64,000 bases of DNA from assembly GCA_964550025.1 (NCBI GenBank), contig CAZJYI010000039.1, positions 14,067 through 78,066 on the forward strand, in the 5' to 3' direction. A model generated the notes under the pieces. The model made no database searches. It saw nothing but the letters and a program-made list of their open reading frames with translations, and was not told where the DNA came from. The DNA is from CAZJYI01 sp964550025 (GTDB lineage: Bacteria > Verrucomicrobiota > Kiritimatiellia > UBA8416 > CAYOBW01). Of the stretch, positions 1 to 8,801 are shown piece by piece. Position 1 is the first letter of the stretch, and each line of letters begins with the position of its first letter. Both the position numbers and the translations under genes were made by a program.

Positions 1-1
1 C

Positions 2-1540
2 GACCCCGTCGAGTTCAGCGGGCACCTTCTGTCCGTGGAGCTGGGGCCGGGGCTGCTGACCCAGATCTACGACGGTCTGCAGAACCCTCTTCCCCGACTG
101 GCACAACAGTGCGGTTTTTTTCTGCAACGCGGCACGTACCTGCCGGCACTGTCAACCGACTGCAAATGGGCTTTCACTCCCGGCGTCGAGGTGGGCGCCA
201 CCGTCACGGCTGGAGAAGCGCTGGGCACCGTCCCCGAGGGCATTTTCGAGCATTCCATCATGGTGCCTTTCAGCTACCCGGGCTCCTATGTCGTTGAGGA
301 AGTGGCCGCGGCCGGCGAATACACCATCACCGACACAATCGCCCGCTTGCGGGACGACGCGGGTGCGACTCGGGAGGTCTCCATGCTGCAACGCTGGCCG
401 GTGAAGGTCCCCATTCGGGCCTATGCCGAACGGCTGCGGCCCGCGGTACCGCTCATCACCAAGATTCGTATCATCGATACCTTTTTTCCCGTAGCGCTGG
501 GCGGCACGTACTGCATTCCCGGGCCTTTCGGCGCCGGCAAGACGGTTCTGCAGCAGATCACGAGCCGCCATGCCGAGGTCGACATCGTCGTCATTGCGGC
601 CTGCGGCGAGCGCGCCGGCGAGGTCGTGGAGACATTGCGGGAGTTCCCGGAATTGACGGATCCGCGCACGGGGCGGAGCCTCATGGACCGCACGGTGATC
701 ATCTGCAACACCAGCTCCATGCCGGTCGCGGCCCGCGAGGCGTCGGTCTACACCGGCGTGACCATTGCGAGCTACTATCGGCAGATGGGGCTCAACGTGC
801 TTCTGCTGGCCGATTCAACGTCCCGCTGGGCCCAGGCCCTTCGCGAGACATCGGGGCGCCTGGAAGAGATCCCGGGCGAGGAGGCGTTCCCCGCCTACCT
901 CGAATCGGTCATCGCCGGCTTCTACGAACGCGGGGGCATTGTAAGACTCAAGGACGGGCGCACGGGGTCCATTACCATCGGCGGTACCGTCAGTCCGGCG
1001 GGCGGGAACTTCGACGAGCCCGTCACGCAGGCAACGCTCAAGGTCGTGGGCGCGTTCCACGGCCTGTCGCGCAGCCGATCGGACGCCCGCCGCTACCCCG
1101 CCATCGATCCGCTCGACAGTTGGAGCAAGTACGCCAGCGTCGTCGACGCGAAGCGGGTCGAGGCCGCGCGGCGCACGCTTCGGGAGGGCGGCGACGTAGG
1201 CCAGATGATGAAAGTCGTCGGCGAGGAAGGCACCTCCATCCAGGATTTCGTCCTGTTCCTGAAAGCCGAGTACCTGGACGCGGTCTACCTGCAACAGGAT
1301 GCCTTTGACGCGGTCGACGGCGCGACCTCCGCGGAGCGGCAGGCGCACGTTTTCGAGGTCGTTTCCGGTTTCCTGGCCGCCCCGATGCAGTTCAAGGACA
1401 AGGAGGAAGCCCGGAGTTTCTTCCACCAACTGACTCAGACGGCGCGCGACTGGAACCGGGCAGACATGGACAGCGAGGAGTTTGGCCAACTGCAGGCACG
1501 CCTTGAGCAGATGGTGGCGGAGGTAAGCGGCAATGCATAA
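2..1540 (+). CDS. atpA: V/A-type ATP synthase catalytic subunit A (5' partial)
   Basis: Catalytic nucleotide-binding subunit of the V1/A1 head of a rotary V/A-type ATPase. The frame is open from base 2, so the start lies upstream. The first visible residues (DPVEFSGHLLSVELGPGLL) match the family's internal region, and roughly the first 70-80 residues are missing from a family of about 580-590. The Walker A loop GPFGAGKT lies at 520-545 and the catalytic GERAGE segment near 606-621. The ALRETSGRLEEIPGEE region follows near 838-880. The TAA stop (1538-1540) overlaps the ATG of subunit B (1533) by eight bases, which implies translational coupling. The GTG at 35 is internal and is not the start. 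Identification is very secure; only the 5' end is unseen. Confidence 0.97.
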   Translation, partial: DPVEFSGHLLSVELGPGLLTQIYDGLQNPLPRLAQQCGFFLQRGTYLPALSTDCKWAFTPGVEVGATVTAGEALGTVPEGIFEHSIMVPFSYPGSYVVEEVAAAGEYTITDTIARLRDDAGATREVSMLQRWPVKVPIRAYAERLRPAVPLITKIRIIDTFFPVALGGTYCIPGPFGAGKTVLQQITSRHAEVDIVVIAACGERAGEVVETLREFPELTDPRTGRSLMDRTVIICNTSSMPVAAREASVYTGVTIASYYRQMGLNVLLLADSTSRWAQALRETSGRLEEIPGEEAFPAYLESVIAGFYERGGIVRLKDGRTGSITIGGTVSPAGGNFDEPVTQATLKVVGAFHGLSRSRSDARRYPAIDPLDSWSKYASVVDAKRVEAARRTLREGGDVGQMMKVVGEEGTSIQDFVLFLKAEYLDAVYLQQDAFDAVDGATSAERQAHVFEVVSGFLAAPMQFKDKEEARSFFHQLTQTARDWNRADMDSEEFGQLQARLEQMVAEVSGNA

Positions 1541-2939
1541 GGTGTATCACCGGGTCGAGAGCATCGCAGGCAACGTGATCAATATCCGGGCCGAGGGCAT
1601 CAAGTACCGCGAACTGGCGGAAGTGACGTCACGCAACGGCTCTTCGCTGGCGCAGGTCATCCGCCTGCGTGAGGATCTTGTCTCGCTCCAGGTATTCGCA
1701 GGCGCGCGCGGCGTGGCGACGGACGCGCAGGTGCGCTTCTTCGGCCAGACAATGCGCGTACCCTTCACGGACTCCCTGTTGGGGCGCGTGTTCACCGGCG
1801 CCGCGCAGCCCCGCGACCGGGGACCGGCCCTGTCGGGCGAGCAGATCGAGATCGGCGGTCCGTCGGTGAATCCGGCCAAACGCGTCATACCGCGCAACAT
1901 GGTACGCACCGGCATCCCGATGATTGATGTCTTCAACTCATTGGTGGAGTCGCAGAAGCTCCCGGTTTTCGCTCGTGCGGGTGAACCCTACAACGACCTG
2001 CTGGCCCGCATTGCGCTGCAAGCCGAGGTCGATCTGATCATCCTCGGCGGCATGGGGCTCAAACACGACGACTACCTCTATTTCCGCGACACGCTCGATG
2101 AGAACGGCGCCCTTTCGCGCAGCATCATGTTCGTGCACACGGCTGCCGATCCCGTGGTCGAATGCCTGCTCGTTCCCGACGTCAGCCTTGCCGTGGCGGA
2201 GCAGTTCGCCCTCCAGGACAAACGGGTCCTGGTGCTGCTGACCGATATGACGAACTTCGCCGACGCCCTGAAAGAGATCGCCATCACCATGGAGCAGATC
2301 CCGTCGAACCGCGGCTATCCCGGCGATCTCTACAGCCAGTTGGCGTCTCGCTACGAAAAGGCGGTCGACTTCGATACGGCCGGTTCGATCACCATCCTGG
2401 CCGCCACAACCATGCCCGGAGACGACGTCACGCACCCCGTTCCCGACAACACCGGCTACATCACGGAGGGCCAATTCTACCTGCGCGAGGGCCGCATCGA
2501 GCCGTTCGGCTCGCTCAGCCGCCTGAAGCAGCAGGTCAACGGCGACACGCGCGACGACCACCGCACGATCATGAACTCCATGCTACAGCTCTACGCCGGT
2601 GCCCTTGAAACGGTCGAGAAGCAGTCCATGGGCTTCCGCATGAGCCCCTGGGACGACAAGCTGCTCAAGTACCGCGACCGCTTCGAGAAGGAGATGATGG
2701 ACCTCTCGGTCAATATCCCCCTCGAGGGCGCATTGGACCTGGGCTGGGAGATCCTGGCGGACTGCTTCGAGCCCATGGAAACCGGCATCCACTCCGAGCT
2801 CATCGATCGCTTCTGGCCCGAAGACGCGAGCACCTTGAGACTGGCGACCAAGGGCTCTCCGGAGGACAGCCCCTCCGAACCGCCCGAAAGGTCCGAACAG
2901 TCAGACCAGCCCGACACCGCGGAACCCACGGACTCCTAG
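1533..2939 (+). CDS. atpB: V/A-type ATP synthase regulatory subunit B
   Basis: Non-catalytic subunit of the V1/A1 hexamer, 468 aa, the usual size. It opens with the family-typical KVYHRVESIAGNVINI. Where subunit A has a P-loop, it has GGMGLKHDDYLYF, so it keeps the fold without a working Walker A. The conserved stretch SNRGYPGDLYSQLASRYEKA lies near residues 257-276. The last 35 or so residues are an acidic Ser/Pro/Glu tail that looks lineage-specific. It is read from an ATG inside the end of subunit A and followed by subunit D after a 23-base gap, so it is part of one ATPase operon. Confidence 0.97.
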   Translation: MHKVYHRVESIAGNVINIRAEGIKYRELAEVTSRNGSSLAQVIRLREDLVSLQVFAGARGVATDAQVRFFGQTMRVPFTDSLLGRVFTGAAQPRDRGPALSGEQIEIGGPSVNPAKRVIPRNMVRTGIPMIDVFNSLVESQKLPVFARAGEPYNDLLARIALQAEVDLIILGGMGLKHDDYLYFRDTLDENGALSRSIMFVHTAADPVVECLLVPDVSLAVAEQFALQDKRVLVLLTDMTNFADALKEIAITMEQIPSNRGYPGDLYSQLASRYEKAVDFDTAGSITILAATTMPGDDVTHPVPDNTGYITEGQFYLREGRIEPFGSLSRLKQQVNGDTRDDHRTIMNSMLQLYAGALETVEKQSMGFRMSPWDDKLLKYRDRFEKEMMDLSVNIPLEGALDLGWEILADCFEPMETGIHSELIDRFWPEDASTLRLATKGSPEDSPSEPPERSEQSDQPDTAEPTDS

Positions 2940-2962
2940 CCGCCGAGACCAGAGACGTCGCC

Positions 2963-3553
2963 ATGGCGAAAATCAAGCACACGAAAACGGAACTCAAAGC
3001 CCAGCGCGATGCGCTGGCACGCTTTGAACGATTCCTGCCGATGCTGCAGTTGAAGAAGCAGCAGCTCCAGGCCGAGATGCAGCTTATTGACGGCAAGCTG
3101 CGCGCCAAACAGGCTGAGGAAGACGCGGTTCGGGCGGGACTGAACTCCTGGATTGGCCTCCTTTCTGAACCGGTCGACCTGACGGATGTCGTCTCCCTGG
3201 AAGCGGTCATCATTGAGGAAGGCAACATTGCGGGTGTCCGCATTCCCGTCCTGCGGGATGTCCGAATGCGGAGCCGGCCATACGATCTCTTTGAGACACC
3301 CCCATGGGTGGACGATGCCGCCCAGAGCGTTGGGAAGCTCGCACGTCTGAAGGCGGAACGCGACGTACTGGAGCAGCAGTTGCGTCTCATATCCGAGGAA
3401 CTGCGAGTCACGAACCAGCGCGTCAACCTTTTTGAAAAGGTGAAGATCCCGGAATGCCGCGAGAACATCCGGGTCATCAGGATCTTCCTCGGCGACGAGC
3501 AGACGGCCGCGGTCGCACGCGGCAAGCTCGCGAAGAAGCGCACGGCAGCATGA
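2963..3553 (+). CDS. atpD: V/A-type ATP synthase subunit D (central stalk)
   Basis: Rotor-shaft subunit linking the catalytic head to the membrane ring, 196 aa. The N-terminus MAKIKHTKTELKAQRDALAR and the matching C-terminal helix (RVNLFEKVKIPECRENIRVIRIFLGDEQTAAVARGK is the family hallmark region near residues 153-188) form the long antiparallel coiled coil expected of subunit D. It sits between B and I, as in chlamydial and spirochaetal operons. No separate subunit F, C or E gene is visible; E and C would be expected upstream of the window. Confidence 0.95.
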   Translation: MAKIKHTKTELKAQRDALARFERFLPMLQLKKQQLQAEMQLIDGKLRAKQAEEDAVRAGLNSWIGLLSEPVDLTDVVSLEAVIIEEGNIAGVRIPVLRDVRMRSRPYDLFETPPWVDDAAQSVGKLARLKAERDVLEQQLRLISEELRVTNQRVNLFEKVKIPECRENIRVIRIFLGDEQTAAVARGKLAKKRTAA

Positions 3554-3583
3554 TGCAGCGGCGAATAGCGCCAAGAGGGTGAC

Positions 3584-5365
3584 ATGATAGTGCCGATGAG
3601 CAAGATTGTCCTGTTCTGCCTGGAGGAAGACCTTGACGCCTCCCTTCGAGCACTACGGGAGCTCGGAGTACTGCACGTCGAACCCATGCAGCCGCCGCAG
3701 GGCGGGAGCATCGACGTTGCCCGCGGGGAGCTCCAGAGCGCCACAAAGGCCCTCAGCGCCCTCCAGGCTGTCAAACACCCGCAAGGCACCGGCAGTGCAA
3801 TGCCGGCACAGGACGTCGTCACCCGGACCGGCGAATTGCTCGAGCGCAGAAAGGCGCTCGCCGATCGACGCGCCCGGCTTCTGCAGGACGAATCAGCGCT
3901 GCTCCCGTACGGCGATTTCGATCCGGCACTCGTGGAACAGCTCGCGAAGGGCGGCGTGAAGGTGCGTTTCTACCACACGGCGTCGGAAGCTGAACTTGCC
4001 CCGCCGGCGGCAGGGGCGCACTTGCACATAACATCACGCGACGACTCCGGTCAGTACTTCGTGGTGATCGGTTGCGGCGATGTGGACTACGACGCCAATG
4101 AGCGGTCCCTGCCGCGCACCGCCCTGTCGACGCTCCGCGAAGAGCTTGCCGACGTTGACCGGGAACTGGAAGCCGCCGAAGGCGAGCTTGCACGTCTCAG
4201 CGGCGGGCGGGGCGCCGTGGCAAAGCTCGCGACCGAGAAGGAGGCTGCGCTGGAGTACGCCAGGGTCGAGCACGGGGTCGGCCGGCACGAGACGATTGCC
4301 TACCTCGGCGGTTTCTGCCCGACCAACCGTGTTGACCGGCTACGCGAATGCGCGGCGGCCAGAGGCTGGGGACTCCGCATCACGGACCCGGAGCCGGACG
4401 ATGCCGTGCCGACGCTGATCCACTACCCGTGGATCGTTAAGCCAATCAAGGCTGTCTTCGACTTCCTGCAGATCCTCCCGGGGTATCGGGAGGCCGACAT
4501 CAGCGCCGCGTTTCTGCTCTTCTTCAGCGTGTTCTTCGGCATGCTGGTCGGCGACGCGGGCTACGGGGCACTCCTGCTCGTGGCGACCATCCTGCTGCAT
4601 CGGAAGTCCGGCAAGCTCCCGGGATATGCTTCCGCCCTCCTCTATGTCCTCGCGCTCTGCGCCATGGCATGGGGCGCCGTCACCGGCAACTACTTCGGCA
4701 TTGCCCCCGAACGGCTTCCCGCGGCCCTTCAGTTCTTCATGGTCGACTCTCTGACGAATGCCGCCACCGGCCAGGACAACATCATCCGCATCTGCTTCCT
4801 GATCGGGGCCATTCACTTGTCCGTCGCCCACATCTGGAACGCGGTCGTCGTCTTCCCCAGGCCAAAGTGGATCGCGCAGCTCGGATGGCTGGTCCTCGTC
4901 TGGGTCATGTTCTACGGCGCAAAGTTCTTCGTCCTGGGACAGGCCATGCCACACGGGTGGCTGCTGCTGTTCGTGCCGGGACTTGTCATGATCATCCTCT
5001 TCATGACCGAACGAAGGCATCTGAAGCGCGACATCATCCATCATTTCATGCTGCCGCTCGACATCATCAGTTGCTTCATCGATGTCGTCTCTTACATCCG
5101 GCTCTTTGCCGTCGGCATGGCGGCGGTCAAAGTGGCCATGAGCTTCAACGCCATGGCCACTTCGATGCCGAAGCCGTGGATTTTCCTGGCGGCCCCGGTT
5201 GTTCTGTTTGTCGGGCACACGATCAATATCGTCCTCTGTGCGCTCGGCATCCTGGTCCACGGTGTACGTCTGAACACGCTGGAGTTCTCCCTGCACCGGG
5301 ACATGCAGTGGGCCGGCGCGCCCTATCGCCCCTTTTCAGAACTGACGGAAGACTCACTCAACTAA
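3584..5365 (+). CDS. atpI: V/A-type ATP synthase subunit I (membrane stator subunit a)
   Basis: Membrane subunit that forms the ion half-channels against the proteolipid ring, 593 aa. The N-terminal half (to about residue 285) is soluble, with long helices forming the peripheral-stalk anchor. The C-terminal half carries about seven membrane segments starting near residue 300. Visible motifs are FFGMLVGDAGYG (around 315-327) and SYIRLFAVGMA (around 503-513), whose arginine corresponds to the channel arginine. The start at ATG 3584 follows an AGAGGGTGAC ribosome-binding region; MIVPMSKIVLF matches the usual N-terminus. It is followed by subunit K after 15 bases. Confidence 0.95.
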   Translation: MIVPMSKIVLFCLEEDLDASLRALRELGVLHVEPMQPPQGGSIDVARGELQSATKALSALQAVKHPQGTGSAMPAQDVVTRTGELLERRKALADRRARLLQDESALLPYGDFDPALVEQLAKGGVKVRFYHTASEAELAPPAAGAHLHITSRDDSGQYFVVIGCGDVDYDANERSLPRTALSTLREELADVDRELEAAEGELARLSGGRGAVAKLATEKEAALEYARVEHGVGRHETIAYLGGFCPTNRVDRLRECAAARGWGLRITDPEPDDAVPTLIHYPWIVKPIKAVFDFLQILPGYREADISAAFLLFFSVFFGMLVGDAGYGALLLVATILLHRKSGKLPGYASALLYVLALCAMAWGAVTGNYFGIAPERLPAALQFFMVDSLTNAATGQDNIIRICFLIGAIHLSVAHIWNAVVVFPRPKWIAQLGWLVLVWVMFYGAKFFVLGQAMPHGWLLLFVPGLVMIILFMTERRHLKRDIIHHFMLPLDIISCFIDVVSYIRLFAVGMAAVKVAMSFNAMATSMPKPWIFLAAPVVLFVGHTINIVLCALGILVHGVRLNTLEFSLHRDMQWAGAPYRPFSELTEDSLN

Positions 5366-5380
5366 TGCATGGAGGTCGGA

Positions 5381-5866
5381 ATGACTGACGCAATGATGGT
5401 TTCGCTTGGCAAAGTCGGGGCAATCGGCTCGCTTGCTTTTGCCGCGATCGGTTCGGCCCTCGGTACGGGCGCCGCGGGCGCGGCGGCCATTGGGGCCTGG
5501 AAGAAATGCTACGCCCAGAACAAGGCCGCCCCGTTTCTTCTTCTCGCTTTTGTGGGGGCCCCCCTGTCGCAGACCATCTACGGCATGATCCTGATGCTGT
5601 TCATCAAAGGAAGGTCGGAGGAAGTCCTCAAGGCGGCCGAAGCCGCAAGCGGCGAAGTCCCCGCCATGTTCCCCGCGCTTCTTGCCGGTGGAATCTTCGC
5701 CGGGCTCGCCATGGGCTGCTCGGCATGGCTGCAAGGGAAAGCCGGCGCCGGAGGGTCCCACGCGCTGGCCGAAACCGGCCAGGGATTCACCAACTACCTG
5801 GCCGTGCTCGGCGTCATCGAGACCGTCGCCATCTTCGTGATGGCTTTCGCGATGATCGTGCTGTAG
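5381..5866 (+). CDS. atpK: V/A-type ATP synthase subunit K (16-kDa proteolipid ring)
   Basis: Ion-binding rotor ring subunit made of two fused helical hairpins, 161 aa from ATG 5381. That start is preferred over the in-frame ATG at 5369 because GGAGGT (5371-5376) sits four bases before it. Hairpin one has GAPLSQTIYGM; hairpin two has SAWLQGKAGA followed by VLGVIETVAIF with the essential carboxylate. From memory of the E. hirae NtpK ring, the sodium ligands are Thr64, Gln65, Gln110 and Glu139. Here Ser-Gln, Gln and Glu occupy the same places, with the last Gln-Glu interval also 29 residues. This suggests Na+ coupling, by inference only. Confidence 0.95.
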   Translation: MTDAMMVSLGKVGAIGSLAFAAIGSALGTGAAGAAAIGAWKKCYAQNKAAPFLLLAFVGAPLSQTIYGMILMLFIKGRSEEVLKAAEAASGEVPAMFPALLAGGIFAGLAMGCSAWLQGKAGAGGSHALAETGQGFTNYLAVLGVIETVAIFVMAFAMIVL

Positions 5867-5911
5867 CCGCACGCCTGACGTCCCTCTTTTGTCGGCTTTT
5901 AGACTTTTCAT

Positions 5912-5968
5912 AGAGAGACGCGCCCTGTATGCTCTCGCGTCTTTCTGGCTTGCCTTGGCGAAGGCAGG
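5912..5968 (+). other. Two hairpins between atpK and rnfA
   Basis: Stem one pairs 5912-5922 (AGAGAGACGCG) with 5936-5946 (CGCGTCTTTCT): eleven pairs including one G-U, with a 13-base loop. Stem two pairs 5949-5956 with 5961-5968 (core TGCCTT/AAGGCA, loop GGCG). They lie in the 148-base gap between the ATPase operon and rnfA. Neither is followed by a clean U-run, so a classical terminator is not shown. They may be an attenuator, an RNA-processing site or a degenerate repeat. Confidence 0.5.
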
Positions 5969-6014
5969 CGGGTTTTCGCAGCCCTGGTCACGGGCAATTC
6001 CGGAGTTCGGTGAG

Positions 6015-6608
6015 ATGCGTGAGTACTTTCTGATCATCATTGGCGCGGTGTTGGTGAACAACTTCGTGCTGACGCGTTTCCTTGGCATCTGTCCCTTTCT
6101 TGGCGTTTCGAAGAAACTCAACACGGCCCTCGGGATGTGCGGCGCCGTCATGTTTGTCATGACTTCGGCTTCCGCCGTGACGTGGTGCGTGCAGCGCCAC
6201 CTGCTCTCCGAGGCGGGACTGCTCGGGATTGATCTCACCTACCTCCAGACCATTGCCTTCATCCTGATCATCGCCTCTTTTGTCCAGCTCGTCGACATCG
6301 CCATGAAGCGCTATCTTCCGCGGCTGCACGCCGCGCTGGGGATCTTTCTGCCGCTCATCACGACCAACTGCGCCGTGCTGGGCGTGGCCGTTCTCAACGT
6401 GCAGATGCAGTTTCCGCTTCGCAAGGCCGTCGTTTTCGGTTTCGCGGCGTCGCTCGGCTTCGCGCTTGCGCTGGTCATCTTCACGGGCCTGCGCGAGAAG
6501 ATAGACCGCGCCAACCCGCCGCGCTGCTTCCAGGGCGTGGCCATCGCACTGATCACGGCGGGGCTGCTCAGCCTGGCCTTCATGGGATTCTCCGGACTCG
6601 TCAAGTAG
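6015..6608 (+). CDS. rnfA: Rnf complex membrane subunit RnfA
   Basis: Integral membrane subunit of the Rnf ferredoxin:NAD+ oxidoreductase, which couples electron transfer to Na+ or H+ pumping. It is 197 aa with six predicted membrane helices, close to the usual 190-195. I start it at ATG 6015 (MREYFLIIIGAVLVNNFVL), with GGAG at 6002-6005. The open frame extends upstream to 5889, but that part does not resemble the family. Conserved NNFVLTRFLGICPFLGVS and ITTNCAVLGVA carry the cysteines (ICP, NCA) that bind the iron-sulfur centre shared with RnfE. It is first gene of rnfABCDGE; rnfB begins five bases after the stop. Confidence 0.96.
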   Translation: MREYFLIIIGAVLVNNFVLTRFLGICPFLGVSKKLNTALGMCGAVMFVMTSASAVTWCVQRHLLSEAGLLGIDLTYLQTIAFILIIASFVQLVDIAMKRYLPRLHAALGIFLPLITTNCAVLGVAVLNVQMQFPLRKAVVFGFAASLGFALALVIFTGLREKIDRANPPRCFQGVAIALITAGLLSLAFMGFSGLVK

Positions 6609-6613
6609 CGCGA

Positions 6614-7405
6614 ATGAACCCAATCCTCATAACGTCAGGTACCGTCGCGCTGCTGGGGCTGGTCTGCGGCGTCGCCCTGGCGCTCGCCGCCAGGTTCATG
6701 GCGGTGAAGGAAGATCCGCGCGTCGTGGAGGCGGAGGAGATTCTCCCGGCGGCCAACTGCGGCGGGTGCGGCTACGCCGGCTGCGCCGACTACGCCAAGT
6801 CGATTGTTCTCTCCGGGGCGCCGCTCAATCTCTGCTCGCCCGGCGGCCCTGAGACCGTCGCTGAACTAGCGGAACTGATGGGCGTTTCCGCCGACGCCGC
6901 CGAGAAGAAGGTGGCGATCGTCCTCTGCGGCGGAGACTCCGAAAAAGCGCCGCGCAAGCAGGTCTACAACGGCGTCGCCGACTGCACGGCGGCCCAGGCC
7001 GTTGGGGGCGGCGACAAGAAATGCGCGCACGGTTGCCTGGGATACGGCAGTTGCGCCCGCGCCTGCCCGGCCGGCGCCATCGAGATCACCGCCACCAACA
7101 TGGCCTACGTCCACGCCGACCTTTGCATCGGCTGCAACGCCTGCGTAAAGACCTGTCCCAGGGGGCTCATCCGCATGATCCCGGAAGGCACGGCCCTGCA
7201 CATCATGTGTTGTTCTAAGGACAAGGGACCGATCGTGAAGAAGGCTTGCGAGGTGGGCTGCATCGGATGCCGGCTGTGCGTGAAGCACGGCGGCGAAGGA
7301 TTCGAAATGGATGGATTCCTCGCCCTGCGGAACTACGAGAAGGCCGTCGAAGACGAGGAAACAGTCATCGAAAAATGCCCCGGCAGATGCATCATCCGGG
7401 CATGA
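6614..7405 (+). CDS. rnfB: Rnf complex ferredoxin-like subunit RnfB
   Basis: Electron-entry subunit of Rnf, 263 aa. It has an N-terminal membrane anchor (residues about 5-27) and a [4Fe-4S] module with Cys49, Cys52, Cys57 and Cys74 (NCGGCGYAGC...NLC). A bacterial ferredoxin pair follows: CAHGCLGYGSCARACP near residues 137-152 and CIGCNACVKTCP near 172-183. A further Cys-rich stretch (CEVGCIGCRLCVKHGG, then EKCPGRCI at the C-terminus) resembles a third ferredoxin module but lacks the CP of the first motif and most of the second. This module appears degenerate. The gene is tightly spaced within the operon. Confidence 0.96.
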   Translation: MNPILITSGTVALLGLVCGVALALAARFMAVKEDPRVVEAEEILPAANCGGCGYAGCADYAKSIVLSGAPLNLCSPGGPETVAELAELMGVSADAAEKKVAIVLCGGDSEKAPRKQVYNGVADCTAAQAVGGGDKKCAHGCLGYGSCARACPAGAIEITATNMAYVHADLCIGCNACVKTCPRGLIRMIPEGTALHIMCCSKDKGPIVKKACEVGCIGCRLCVKHGGEGFEMDGFLALRNYEKAVEDEETVIEKCPGRCIIRA

Positions 7406-7412
7406 CCGCTTT

Positions 7413-7437
7413 TTTGAAATCTGAGATTTGAGATCTG
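7413..7437 (+). repeat. GAAATCTGAGATTTGAGATCT motif upstream of rnfC
   Basis: The 34 bases between rnfB and the rnfC ATG are almost filled by TTTGAAATCTGAGATTTGAG and a trailing ATCT. The reverse complement of the same sequence recurs at 11,152-11,181 inside the palindromic element after rnfE. It leaves rnfC without a recognisable Shine-Dalgarno sequence. Probably a dispersed repeat fragment rather than an operator. Confidence 0.5.
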
Positions 7438-7439
7438 CA

Positions 7440-8798
7440 ATGCCCCTGAAAGCGCAATACAAGGTCACCGGCGGCGTCCATCCCCAGTACCACAAGGACC
7501 TCGCCAAGGACAGGCCGATCCGCGCCATGCCCCTGCCGGCACTCCTGCGCATAAGCATGGCACAGCACCTCGGCGCGCCGGCCAAACCCACGGTCAAGAA
7601 GGGAGACTCCGTGCTGCGCGGGCAGCTCATCGGCGAACCCGCCGGCTTCATTTCCGCCGCGGTTCACGCACCGACATCCGGCACCGTGAAGGCCGTGGCC
7701 GCCGCCCCCACCGCCATCGGCGGTAGCGCTGCGTGCGTCGACATCGAGCCCGACGGCGAGGACGCCTGGGTGGCGACCATCACTCCCACGCCCGACTGGG
7801 AAAGCCACGACATCAAGTCGCTCCTGGACCTTGTGGCGAGAGCCGGCGTCGCCGGCATGGGTGGCGCAGGCTTTCCAACACACGTCAAGCTCTCCCCGCC
7901 TCCGGACAAGCCGATCGACACGCTCATCATCAACGGCGCGGAATGCGAACCGTACCTGACGGCGGACCATCGACTGATGCTCGAGCATGCCGAGAACATC
8001 GCGACCGGGGCCTCCATCATCCGCAGGATCCTGGGAGCGAAGACGGTCCGCGTGGCCATCGAAGACAACAAGCCTGATGCCATCGCTACCATGGAGAAGG
8101 CCCTGTCCGCCATCGGGGGTGATGCAGCCGTAGTTGCTCTCAAGACGGAGTATCCGCAGGGCGCGGAGAAGCAGCAGATTTATGCCGTAACCGGTCGTGA
8201 AGTGCCGACGGGCGGGCTGCCGATGGACGTGGGGTGCGTCGTCGAGAACGTGGGAACGACACTGGCCGTATGGGATGCGGTCGTGAACGGCAAGCCGCTG
8301 ACCGAACGCGTCACCACGGTCACCGGCGATCCCGTCGCCGAGCCCGGCAACGTTCTGGCGCGACTTGGGACATCCTACGCCGACCTGGTGGCTTTCTGCG
8401 GCGGAACGAATGGCGACGTCGCCAAGGTCGTCTCGGGCGGCCCAATGATGGGCTTCGCGCAGTCCACCTTCGACATCGCCACCACCAAGACGACGTCCGG
8501 CCTGCTCCTGCTCCCTCCAACCCGGGTGAGCCATTTCGAATCCATGCCCTGCATATCCTGCGGACGTTGTGTGGAGGCCTGCCCGATGTACCTCGTACCA
8601 TCCGAACTCAGCCAGATGCTCGAGGCCGAGGACTACGAGACCGCCGAAGAGCTCAACATCGTAGACTGCATCGAGTGCGGATGTTGCGCCTTCGCCTGTC
8701 CGGCCCACCGTCCCCTCGTCCAGCACATGCGCCAGGGCAAGGCCAAGGTGATGTTGAAACGCAGGCAGGAAAAGGCGAAACAAAAGGAGAAGAGTTGA
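7440..8798 (+). CDS. rnfC: Rnf complex NADH-interacting subunit RnfC
   Basis: Peripheral subunit carrying the NAD(H)- and FMN-binding Rossmann-like domain (Nqo1/complex I 51-kDa family) and two [4Fe-4S] clusters; 452 aa. The GVAGMGGAGFPTHVKL nucleotide-binding segment lies near residues 137-152. The cluster motifs are CISCGRCVEACP near 370 and CIECGCCAFACP near 409. ATG 7440 is preferred over the TTG at 7428 because MPLKAQYKVTGGVHP matches the family start. The ribosome-binding site is poor because the upstream spacer is a repeat (7413-7437). Short C-terminus, without the long Ala/Lys repeats seen in enterobacterial RnfC. Confidence 0.96.
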   Translation: MPLKAQYKVTGGVHPQYHKDLAKDRPIRAMPLPALLRISMAQHLGAPAKPTVKKGDSVLRGQLIGEPAGFISAAVHAPTSGTVKAVAAAPTAIGGSAACVDIEPDGEDAWVATITPTPDWESHDIKSLLDLVARAGVAGMGGAGFPTHVKLSPPPDKPIDTLIINGAECEPYLTADHRLMLEHAENIATGASIIRRILGAKTVRVAIEDNKPDAIATMEKALSAIGGDAAVVALKTEYPQGAEKQQIYAVTGREVPTGGLPMDVGCVVENVGTTLAVWDAVVNGKPLTERVTTVTGDPVAEPGNVLARLGTSYADLVAFCGGTNGDVAKVVSGGPMMGFAQSTFDIATTKTTSGLLLLPPTRVSHFESMPCISCGRCVEACPMYLVPSELSQMLEAEDYETAEELNIVDCIECGCCAFACPAHRPLVQHMRQGKAKVMLKRRQEKAKQKEKS

Positions 8799-8801
8799 TT
8801 C

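Noticed and set aside
35..37. GTG 35 as start of ATPase subunit A
   Set aside because: The frame is open to the window edge and the upstream residues match the family, so the gene begins outside the window.
4340..5296. 318-codon minus-strand frame opposite subunit I
   Set aside because: Charged, low-complexity product typical of antisense frames to membrane proteins; no start signal.
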